From Tannerella sp. (GTDB lineage Bacteria > Bacteroidota > Bacteroidia > Bacteroidales > Tannerellaceae), in contig JAITBC010000270.1 in assembly GCA_031283785.1 (NCBI GenBank), positions 1 through 6,770 of the forward strand: a stretch of DNA of 6,770 bases, given 5' to 3'. Below are positions 1 to 5,007 of this stretch, one piece after another. A program made the translations under genes and the position numbers. The notes under the pieces are model-generated. The model did not search any database and was not told where the DNA came from. It was given only the letters and a program-made list of their open reading frames with translations. Positions within the stretch are counted from its first letter, which is position 1. The number at the start of each line of letters is the position of its first letter.

Positions 1-208
1 AAACTCCACTCAACAAAATATCATCAGTTGTTTCTAATGGTATATATTCTAGATCGGCAATACTTTGGAGAAGGACATCTTTCTTGGGGTGTGTTTTTGA
101 AATGTCAATCACATGTAAATTGCCTGTTTTTGTCGTTTCCGAACCGCCAAATCGACATCCGGGAAAGAGTATTAAGGTTAGGGAAAATAATAAAAACTGC
201 TTCTTCAT
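1..208 (-). CDS. 6-bladed beta-propeller lipoprotein, N-terminal part (runs off left edge)
   Basis: Reading leftward from the ATG at 206-208, the frame is open for 69 codons to the window edge. It begins MKKQFLLFSLTLILFPGC, a short basic n-region, a hydrophobic core and Cys18, so it looks like a lipoprotein signal peptide. The residues before the Cys (F-P-G) are a slightly atypical lipobox. The mature part contains VIDISK near residue 33, then KKDVLLQSIADLEYIPLETT (residues 42-61). That pattern is characteristic of the Bacteroidales 6-bladed beta-propeller lipoproteins (Pfam DUF5128-type, NHL-like propellers), usually about 350-400 aa, so most of the protein lies outside. The family is presumed surface-exposed or periplasmic with unknown ligands. 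No Shine-Dalgarno is visible, as is common in Bacteroidota. I found no convincing promoter between 209 and 330. The plus-strand reading frame over the same bases is a shadow. Confidence 0.82.
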   Translation of the reverse strand, partial: MKKQFLLFSLTLILFPGCRFGGSETTKTGNLHVIDISKTHPKKDVLLQSIADLEYIPLETTDDILLSGV

Positions 209-330
209 TATAACGGTTATTTAGAAAAATACACAAAACGCTTTAATCAATATAGTTGCATAACAAATACAAGGATACTCTTTTTATACTTTGCGCGGTA
301 TAAAATAGTGAGTATAAAAACAGGAAAAAA

Positions 331-372
331 GTAAGCATCTTTGTGGCGTCAAACCCAATAAAAGATGCTTAC
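331..372 (-). terminator. Perfect 12-bp hairpin with T-tract on the minus strand
   Basis: GTAAGCATCTTT (331-342) and AAAGATGCTTAC (361-372) are exact reverse complements around an 18-nt loop. Read leftward, the hairpin is followed by TTTTTTCCTGTTTTTT, which is the form of an intrinsic terminator for leftward transcription. Read rightward it is followed by A's and, 5 nt later, by the ATG of the transposase remnant at 378, so it would not terminate that way but could fold next to the start codon. It lies 122 nt upstream of the leftward lipoprotein start, so it would insulate that gene from leftward read-through. It might instead be an end structure of the insertion-sequence remnant. Confidence 0.55.
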
Positions 373-377
373 AAAAA

Positions 378-752
378 ATGAACCTCTCCAAAGAAGAAAT
401 TCAGCGGCTAAGTTACGAAAGATTTCATTATCCTTGTGTAAAAACACAAAAAAAATTACATGCAGTCTATTTGAAGGCGTCCTGTGGTTACAGTAAGCCT
501 GTAATAGGTAGGATATTGAGTATTATTCGTGATCAAACGGATGTTATGTCAATTTTATCCCTGAAATTAAAAATGGATTCTATTGACGCAGAAAATCCTG
601 AAGCATCAACTCCTTTTTTTATGGGCATAACTTTCAAAAGCAGTAGGGGCGCTGTCCGACAGAAACGGCATTCGGCGGGAAATACCGGAGCGGGGCCTTG
701 CTGCCGGACGGTTCGCCGTTCCCGAATTTCCCGCATGGGGGAGATTCTTTAG
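378..752 (+). pseudogene. Remnant of IS630-family transposase (N-terminal helix-turn-helix part)
   Basis: The frame opens with MNLSKEEIQRLSYERFHYPC and continues with QKKLHAVYLKA at about residues 24-34, then a helix-turn-helix-like stretch (GYSKPVIGRIL, about 37-47) and a segment ending near SID (about 68-70). From memory this matches the N-terminal DNA-binding region of Bacteroidota IS630-family transposases, where RRKLHALYLK-like sequence precedes the HTH. Full-length members are about 330-360 aa with a DDE catalytic domain, which is absent here. After about residue 75 (near base 600) the resemblance is lost and the frame runs through an unrelated GC-rich palindromic block to a TAG at 750-752. 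I read it as a truncated, non-functional element. The alternative is a small free-standing HTH protein. The start lies 5 nt after the perfect hairpin at 331-372. Confidence 0.5.
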
Positions 753-833
753 GGCAACCTGCAAGGGGCGGCCTTTTCCTCTGTAAAAAAACTTTTTCCA
801 TTTCGCATGCGCTTGGAAAATTAGGGTTTTCCA
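645..833. other. GC-rich palindromic block, possible dispersed repeat or structured RNA
   Basis: A conspicuously GC-rich island sits inside AT-rich DNA. Visible structure includes CTGTC-C-GACAG (652-662), an outer 9-bp inverted repeat GCGGGAAAT (675-683) with ATTTCCCGC (726-734), and nested within it GGACGG-TTCG-CCGTTC (706-721), a six-pair stem with one G-U and a TTCG loop. CGCATGCG (804-811) is an 8-bp palindrome. TGGAAAA (814-820) pairs with TTTTCCA (827-833). AGGGGCG occurs at 645-651 and again at 764-770. Overlapping minus-strand frames of 78 and 83 codons span the block, but their Pro/Arg/Lys-rich products look like translated repeat rather than protein. I infer a dispersed intergenic repeat or an RNA element. 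Nothing here resembles a tRNA or rRNA. Confidence 0.4.
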
Positions 834-1063
834 TGTAATTTTGCACATCAAGACCACAATATCGTTTCATAATAAACAGGATTAAGATTTTTTTTCCGAA
901 AGATACAACTAATTTGAACTTCGAGTTCGCGTATCACGTCTTTGATTCGATTGGTGGTCTTGTGTTTTCGACAATCGCAAGGTATTTTTTTATGCGACTC
1001 GCTTATAAATCGCGTATTTTTATCTAAGTTTGCACAACGAAAAAAAGAAGAATACTCACTGAC
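834..1063. other. AT-rich gene-free gap and leader of the orphan gene
   Basis: No convincing gene lies in this gap. It holds an imperfect inverted repeat: CAAGACCAC (849-857) is exactly complementary to GTGGTCTTG (954-962), and similarity continues imperfectly inward to about 864 and 948. A minus-strand ATG at 868-870 opens with MKRYCGLDV, which resembles the first residues of IS110-family transposases (GLDVH motif) but diverges at once. The right end carries the promoter box for the gene starting at 1064, followed by an A/G-rich stretch (about 1037-1052) that may help ribosome loading. Confidence 0.35.
1025..1032 (+). promoter_or_regulatory. Bacteroides-type -7 promoter box (TAAGTTTG)
   Basis: TAAGTTTG matches the TAnnTTTG -7 consensus of the Bacteroidota primary sigma factor exactly. 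It ends 31 nt before the ATG at 1064, which would give a leader of roughly 25 nt. The expected TTTG -33 element 19-21 nt upstream is not present; only CTT (1002-1004) is at about the right distance. The box is good but the promoter as a whole is incomplete. Confidence 0.5.
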
Positions 1064-2356
1064 ATGACACGGAAAAAGAAAAAAATACAACCGCAACGTG
1101 CGCTCGTCAAGCACGACAGCAAGACTTATCTGGACAAAACGTATGCCACAGTACGAAAGATTCTTCAAGCCTACGGTTTTGCACCCGATTTGCTGGATTC
1201 GTTTACCAAGCAGCAGCGACGCTTTCTGATGCTTCTGGAGGCCGAGCCGCCCCGGTTCAAAGTAGAAGAGGGGCATCGTGTGCCGCGGCGGCTGCTCGAC
1301 TTTGTCGCCGAATCGACGCATCACTTCATGCGGACGCACTATATCGGCGACAAACGGCTCGGACTTACTTACCTCGAACTGGCCACCTTCGGGATGGCTT
1401 TTTCGATGATACTCTGCGAATATTCCCGCCGCATATTTCCGCCCGAACAGATGAGAATTATCGACGCCCTGGCCGAGTTTTTCGACAACAACCGCATACT
1501 GAACGAACTTACCGCGCTCGGAAAGCATATCCGCATGACAGTGATGATGATTTCGAAAGTAAACTTCCGCATCTACGGCTACTCGTGGAAAATCTACAGC
1601 GAATACGAAGGAAACAGGAGCGTAATAAAATCGACAGTTTACATCTCGTCCGAAGAACCCAAGTTCATTCGTTTCACCCACAAGCAGAAAGAACGGAAAG
1701 CGTTTCGCGTCCGCGCCGGAAGAGTAATCGATGCGCCTCCCTACGACGCCGTCATCGACCGCTGGTTTATTTTTCACCGCGAAGAATCGCCCTCCGTCTA
1801 TCTTGACATCTACATCCAGTCACATGCCCTCCAGCGCACCAAGGAACGCATGGATATTTTCCCCGCCCACAAACGGAACTATTACATCATGGAACCGCTC
1901 CTGTACATGCATTGTATAGAAAAATCGCCTTCCGGACGTTCGATGCTTACCTGCTATACCAGCAACAGCAACACACACGTGCGCCTCGGATATTTTCCCT
2001 TCATTATCCAGGGGAGAAAACTTATCGTGTTGACTTTCCTCCCGCTCATCTCGGCCGAAACGCCAGAAGGAGAATTTTTGGGCAGGACGCTGGGCTTGCA
2101 AACTGACGACATGATATTTCTGGGGATGGACAAACTGAGCTTTTTCTGCACGGTCGATTTCGAACAGATTCCCGTCCTGAAAGAAGCCCTGATCGCCGCC
2201 AATGTCTGGAATCTGGTAGAGTATGCAACCAGTCATCCCGACGTGACTTTCACCGTCGACCAGAAGAAAACACTGATGGTAAAGAAGTTTTTCGAGCAGA
2301 AAATAGACATCGACAGCCGGGCGTCCGACATCGACGAAACAGATATATTAATGTAA
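1064..2356 (+). CDS. Conserved-looking orphan protein of unknown function (430 aa)
   Basis: I do not recognise this protein with confidence. It has a strongly basic N-terminus (MTRKKKKIQPQR), a mostly helical-looking first third, an alternating beta-like middle, and an acidic tail (DIDSRASDIDETDILM). No signal peptide or obvious membrane segment is visible, so it is probably cytoplasmic. Residues 251-264 read IQSHALQRTKERMD, reminiscent of the HAxxRxxER core of the DUF4258/BrnT-like fold, followed by strand-like segments (GYFPFIIQGRKLIVLTFLPL, 309-328). That link is weak. The gene is visibly richer in G and C at third codon positions than the small gene downstream, which may mean recent transfer. 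The ATG at 1064 follows a good -7 box and an A/G-rich leader. It stands alone, between a transposase remnant and an inverted-repeat element. The 309-codon antisense frame is a shadow. Confidence 0.75.
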   Translation: MTRKKKKIQPQRALVKHDSKTYLDKTYATVRKILQAYGFAPDLLDSFTKQQRRFLMLLEAEPPRFKVEEGHRVPRRLLDFVAESTHHFMRTHYIGDKRLGLTYLELATFGMAFSMILCEYSRRIFPPEQMRIIDALAEFFDNNRILNELTALGKHIRMTVMMISKVNFRIYGYSWKIYSEYEGNRSVIKSTVYISSEEPKFIRFTHKQKERKAFRVRAGRVIDAPPYDAVIDRWFIFHREESPSVYLDIYIQSHALQRTKERMDIFPAHKRNYYIMEPLLYMHCIEKSPSGRSMLTCYTSNSNTHVRLGYFPFIIQGRKLIVLTFLPLISAETPEGEFLGRTLGLQTDDMIFLGMDKLSFFCTVDFEQIPVLKEALIAANVWNLVEYATSHPDVTFTVDQKKTLMVKKFFEQKIDIDSRASDIDETDILM

Positions 2357-2406
2357 CTCTCTCCCGCAAAAGCACACATCAAAAAAGAAAATATATGATA
2401 CAGAGG

Positions 2407-2593
2407 GGTTAAATCTTTTTTTTGAGGTGCTATTGACTTTTAGAAATCTTGTCAATTACGAATTACGAATTATGGACGAATACGCAGTCAATCGTCATTT
2501 CGCATGTCGCGGGGGGCTAACCGAGAGTCGCGTATTTCTTACTTTATCGAATGGCCGGATATTTCTCATAGCACCTCAAAAAAAGATTTAACC
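2407..2593. repeat. 187-bp element bounded by 26/27-bp inverted repeats
   Basis: The left arm (2407-2433) starts GGTTAAATC, has a run of eight T's and ends GAGGTGCTAT. The right arm (2568-2593) starts ATAGCACCTC, has seven A's and ends GATTTAACC. The arms are exact reverse complements apart from one extra T in the left run. The 134 bp between them carry no gene and no clear TAnnTTTG box on either strand. The heptamer AATATAT occurs 10 nt outside the left arm (2390-2396) and 11 nt outside the right arm (2605-2611), but in AT-rich DNA this may be chance. The form fits a MITE-like non-autonomous element, an invertible segment, or a very long RNA stem. It fills most of the gap between the genes ending at 2356 and starting at 2664. 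Confidence 0.8.
2454..2474. repeat. Three tandem 7-bp repeats (AATTACG, AATTACG, AATTATG)
   Basis: Three adjacent heptamers differ only at one position of the last copy. They lie inside the 187-bp inverted-repeat element. Short tandem arrays of this AATTA-type are, as I recall, frequent in Bacteroidales intergenic DNA. No function can be assigned. Confidence 0.6.
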
Positions 2594-2609
2594 AAATATC
2601 CGAGAATAT

Positions 2610-2640
2610 ATTGTCGTTCTCTCAATTATTTGTATCTTGC
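2610..2640 (+). promoter_or_regulatory. Candidate promoter for the small acidic protein gene
   Basis: ATTG (2610-2613) is one base from the TTTG -33 element and is followed, after 19 nt, by TATCTTGC (2633-2640), a partial match to TAnnTTTG. The ATG at 2664 lies 23 nt beyond. Spacing fits the Bacteroides rule, but both boxes are imperfect. The candidate lies outside the inverted-repeat element, 16 nt past its right arm. Confidence 0.38.
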
Positions 2641-2663
2641 GCCGATTTTTATAACAAATAGCA

Positions 2664-2987
2664 ATGAATGCAGATCAGGATTTTTTATATGATGACGACG
2701 AGGCGGTTAAATTTATAAAAGACAGCCTCCCTGAAGAACTAAAAAACAAATTCAGTGATGATGATATATGTTATATTGTAGATCTGATTTATGATTTTTA
2801 CAGTTCTAAAGGGTTTTTTGAAGAAGATGATGATGACAAAGAAATTGAAATAAACGAAGACGAATTGATGTCTTATGTTGTGAAAAACGCTTTGTCAGAC
2901 GGCATCGGGAAATATGAAGCAAACGACATCTTGCTTATAGTACAGGGAGAGATGGATTATTGCGAATCTATCGGAATGTTTGAGTAA
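2664..2987 (+). CDS. Small acidic conserved Bacteroidales protein, function unknown (107 aa)
   Basis: The start is the first ATG of ATGAATGCAGAT. The product is very acidic, with clusters YDDDEA (9-14), SDDD (31-34) and EEDDDDKE (53-60). The layout is a short helix with VKFIKDSLPEEL, then DICYIVDLIYDFYSSKG (34-50), an acidic loop, and a second half with ELMSYVVKNA and IVQGEMDYCESIGMFE at the end. I recognise the pattern (ending in IVQGE-x-x-YC-x-S-x-G-x-FE) from memory as a conserved hypothetical family common in Bacteroidales. I know of no assigned function and do not propose one. No signal peptide or membrane segment is present, so it is probably cytoplasmic. Codons are AT-rich at third positions, unlike the preceding gene. 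It appears to be its own transcription unit; about 145 nt separate it from the next gene. Confidence 0.85.
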   Translation: MNADQDFLYDDDEAVKFIKDSLPEELKNKFSDDDICYIVDLIYDFYSSKGFFEEDDDDKEIEINEDELMSYVVKNALSDGIGKYEANDILLIVQGEMDYCESIGMFE

Positions 2988-3057
2988 AAAACCTATTCGT
3001 AACGGGAAATATCCGCATCTCGGAATTATGATGAAATGAACCGGGACGTTTATTGAA

Positions 3058-3090
3058 TTTGTTCGAATTACAAAAGGTTTTATAAATTGT
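3058..3090 (+). promoter_or_regulatory. Weak candidate promoter for the OmpA-family lipoprotein
   Basis: TTTG (3058-3061) is a perfect -33 element. It is followed after 21 nt by TAAATTGT (3083-3090), which keeps four of the six fixed positions of TAnnTTTG. Transcription would begin near 3097. That leaves almost no leader for an ATG at 3103 but about 35 nt for the ATG at 3133, which favours the second start. Confidence 0.3.
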
Positions 3091-3132
3091 GATATTAATT
3101 ATATGAAGTATTTTAACAGTAAAGAAAAGATT

Positions 3133-3828
3133 ATGAGAAATTTGAAAACATTTTCCATATTATTTTTATGTGGAATATTTATTTTATCGGGGTGTGGAAT
3201 AAATAATACGGCAAAAGGCACAGCTATAGGTGCAGGTAGTGGCGCCGCAGTGGGTGCGGGAGTTGGTAAATTAGCGGGAAACACCGCATTAGGCGCTGTA
3301 ATCGGCGCTGCTTTAGGAGGCGCTACAGGCGCTATTATCGGAAAAAAAATGGACAAACAGCGACAGGAACTTGAACAAGTATTACCGGAAGAAACGACGA
3401 TCGAGGTCATTGAGGAAGAAGGACAGGCTCCGGCTTTAAAAGTGACGTTTGATTCGGGCATTCTGTTTGCCACAAACTCAAGCATAGTAAGCGACGCCTC
3501 CAAAACGGCACTGCGTAACTTTGCAGCAAACCTCGATAAGAATCCTGATACCGACATAAAAATCGTAGGACACACCGACAATACCGGAAAAGTTGATTAC
3601 AATCAGACTTTATCCGAGAAACGTGCAAAAAGCGTATTCGATTATCTGCTTGAACAGGAAGTAAGCGGCAATCGTATGATCTATGAAGGAAAAGGAATAC
3701 ATCAACCTGTAGCCGATAATAATACGGTAGAAGGACGCGCTAAAAACCGCCGTGTGGAAATATTGATTTTAGCCAATGAGAAAATGGTACGGGACGCAAA
3801 TAAAGAAGCCGGCGCAAACAACCAATAA
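3133..3828 (+). CDS. OmpA-family outer-membrane lipoprotein, YiaD-like
   Basis: The product is a lipid-anchored envelope protein expected to bind peptidoglycan and link the outer membrane to the cell wall. From the ATG at 3133 it is 231 aa. MRNLKTFSILFLCGIFILSGC is a standard lipoprotein signal with lipobox LSGC and Cys21. An upstream in-frame ATG at 3103 would add ten polar residues before the signal, so I prefer 3133. Residues 29-70 form a glycine zipper (GxxxG repeats such as GAGSGAAVGAGVG), as in E. coli YiaD. A short charged stretch (about 71-97) leads to an OmpA C-terminal domain at about 102-212, with FDSGILFAT, the GHTDNTG motif (146-152) whose Asp149 should contact diaminopimelate, the LSEKRAKSV helix, and GRAKNRRVEI, whose Arg is the second ligand-binding residue. 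All key residues are present. The tail is short and polar. A strong terminator follows. Confidence 0.92.
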   Translation: MRNLKTFSILFLCGIFILSGCGINNTAKGTAIGAGSGAAVGAGVGKLAGNTALGAVIGAALGGATGAIIGKKMDKQRQELEQVLPEETTIEVIEEEGQAPALKVTFDSGILFATNSSIVSDASKTALRNFAANLDKNPDTDIKIVGHTDNTGKVDYNQTLSEKRAKSVFDYLLEQEVSGNRMIYEGKGIHQPVADNNTVEGRAKNRRVEILILANEKMVRDANKEAGANNQ

Positions 3829-3846
3829 CAAATACAAATAAACCCC

Positions 3847-3867
3847 CTGATGTAAAAATGTCATCAG
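3847..3867 (+). other. Small hairpin downstream of the OmpA-family gene
   Basis: CTGATG (3847-3852) and CATCAG (3862-3867) form a 6-bp stem with a 9-nt loop, 18 nt after the stop codon. No T-tract follows directly. It may protect the transcript end or be chance; the true terminator is the larger hairpin at 3898-3941. Confidence 0.3.
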
Positions 3868-3897
3868 AACTAACTATTAACTTTTTAAATTGACGAA

Positions 3898-3941
3898 GGA
3901 GGGGGAAGGCTATCCGTAATTCAGCCCCCCCTCTCTTTTTT
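3898..3941 (+). terminator. Strong intrinsic terminator after the OmpA-family gene
   Basis: GGAGGGGG (3898-3905), an AA bulge, and GGCT (3908-3911) pair with AGCC (3923-3926) and CCCCCTCT (3927-3934) around an 11-nt loop, including one terminal G-U pair. TTTTTT follows at 3936-3941. The next gene starts at 3953, so the terminator also forms the immediate 5' region of the tRNA-dihydrouridine synthase gene and could act as an attenuator for it. Confidence 0.85.
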
Positions 3942-3952
3942 CTGAAAACAAA

Positions 3953-4939
3953 ATGAAAATAGGATCGATCGACTTAGGTAAACATCCCGTATTACTGGCT
4001 CCAATGGAAGATGTTACGGACATTTCATTCAGGTTGTTATGCAAACAATTCGGCGCAGATATGGTCTATACCGAATTTATATCCGGCGACGCGCTTATCA
4101 GGCATGTAAACAAAACGAAAGAAAAACTAAACGTAGCAGATGAAGAACGCCCCGTAGCGATTCAAATCTATGGCAAAGATGTGGAATCAATGGTAGAAGC
4201 TGCCAAAATCTGCGAAGAAGCTCATCCCGACATCATCGATATAAATTTTGGCTGTCCGGTAAAAAAAATTGCCGGAAAAGGAGCCGGAGCCGGTATGCTG
4301 CGTAATATCCCGCTTATGCTCAAAATCACACGGGAAACAGTGAAAGCCGTGAATATGCCGGTAACGGTGAAAACCCGCCTCGGATGGGATCATGATAATT
4401 ATGTCATTACCACACTTGCGGAACAGTTACAAGACTGCGGTATCGCCGCCCTGTCCATACACGGTCGCACAAGATCGCAGATGTACACCGGGGAAGCCGA
4501 CTGGAGACTTATTGGCGAAGTGAAAAATAATCCGCGAATAAATATCCCTGTCATAGGCAATGGCGATATCACATCAGCCGAACGCTGTAAAGAATGTTTC
4601 GACTGTTACGGCGTCGACGGAGTAATGATCGGACGAGGCAGCATCGGAAAACCATGGATTTTCCGCGAGATAAAACATTTTCTTCTGACCGGAGAAAAAT
4701 TACCTGCCGAATCTTTCTCATGGTATTTGGATGTCCTGAAAAAACAGGCGCTACAAAGTGTCGAACGTTCAGGCGAAAAACGAGGCATAATGCATATACG
4801 CCGCCACCTGGCCATGACACCCCTATTCAAAGGAATATACAACTTCAAACAAACACGCGTAGCCATGCTTCGTGCAGAAACCATCGATGAACTGTTCAAT
4901 ATAATGGAACTGGCGGAGAAAGATTTTCAACCGCAATGA
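3953..4939 (+). CDS. dusB: tRNA-dihydrouridine synthase, DusB type
   Basis: This enzyme reduces a uridine in the tRNA D-loop to 5,6-dihydrouridine using FMN and NADPH in the cytoplasm. E. coli DusB modifies position 17; the target here is unknown. The 328 aa fit the family (E. coli DusB is 321). The TIM-barrel starts with LLAPMEDVTDISFRLLC (14-30), where APM contacts FMN, and GADMVYTEF (34-42). VAIQIYG follows at 68-74. The catalytic Cys101 is in INFGCPVKKI (97-106). K140 and R142 (VKTRLGW) and HGRT (170-173) belong to the flavin and substrate site. IGNGDI (201-206) and GRGSIGKPW (227-235) form the FMN phosphate site. The C-terminal helical domain (about 245-328) holds HIRRHLAMTPLFKG (281-294), likely tRNA-contacting. 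All expected motifs are intact. No promoter fits between the terminator and the ATG, so transcription must start before or within the terminator. A near-match TAACTTTT (3878-3885) is the only -7 candidate. Confidence 0.95.
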   Translation: MKIGSIDLGKHPVLLAPMEDVTDISFRLLCKQFGADMVYTEFISGDALIRHVNKTKEKLNVADEERPVAIQIYGKDVESMVEAAKICEEAHPDIIDINFGCPVKKIAGKGAGAGMLRNIPLMLKITRETVKAVNMPVTVKTRLGWDHDNYVITTLAEQLQDCGIAALSIHGRTRSQMYTGEADWRLIGEVKNNPRINIPVIGNGDITSAERCKECFDCYGVDGVMIGRGSIGKPWIFREIKHFLLTGEKLPAESFSWYLDVLKKQALQSVERSGEKRGIMHIRRHLAMTPLFKGIYNFKQTRVAMLRAETIDELFNIMELAEKDFQPQ

Positions 4940-5007
4940 ACGATAATCGCCAATCGCAACAAGCGATATGATTCCATTGTAACGACGTCTCGTCTTATTT
5001 CAAAAAT

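Noticed and set aside
28..213. Plus-strand open frame of 61 codons at the left edge
   Set aside because: It is antisense to the beta-propeller lipoprotein start, whose signal peptide and conserved motif are clear.
606..870. Overlapping minus-strand frames of 78 and 83 codons
   Set aside because: Both cover the palindromic block in different frames with unusual Pro/Arg/Lys-rich products, so I read them as translated repeat and not genes.
848..1777. Long minus-strand open frame (309 codons)
   Set aside because: It lies antisense to the 430-aa gene, has no recognisable motif, and extends into the non-coding leader. The plus-strand gene has a promoter box and better protein character.
2434..2567. 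Promoter inside the inverted-repeat element
   Set aside because: TACTTTAT near 2550 is only a partial match to TAnnTTTG and has no paired TTTG; the minus strand has none.
2504..2692. Plus-strand frame of 62 codons crossing the right inverted-repeat arm
   Set aside because: It overlaps the 107-aa gene in another frame and shows no protein-like features.
3099..3581. Minus-strand open frame of 160 codons
   Set aside because: It is the antisense of the glycine zipper and OmpA domain; its Ala/Pro-rich middle is the complement of Gly/Ala codons.
4953..4967. ATCGC/GCGAT mini-hairpin between the convergent genes
   Set aside because: The stem is only five pairs and no T-tract follows on either strand, so I do not call it a terminator.
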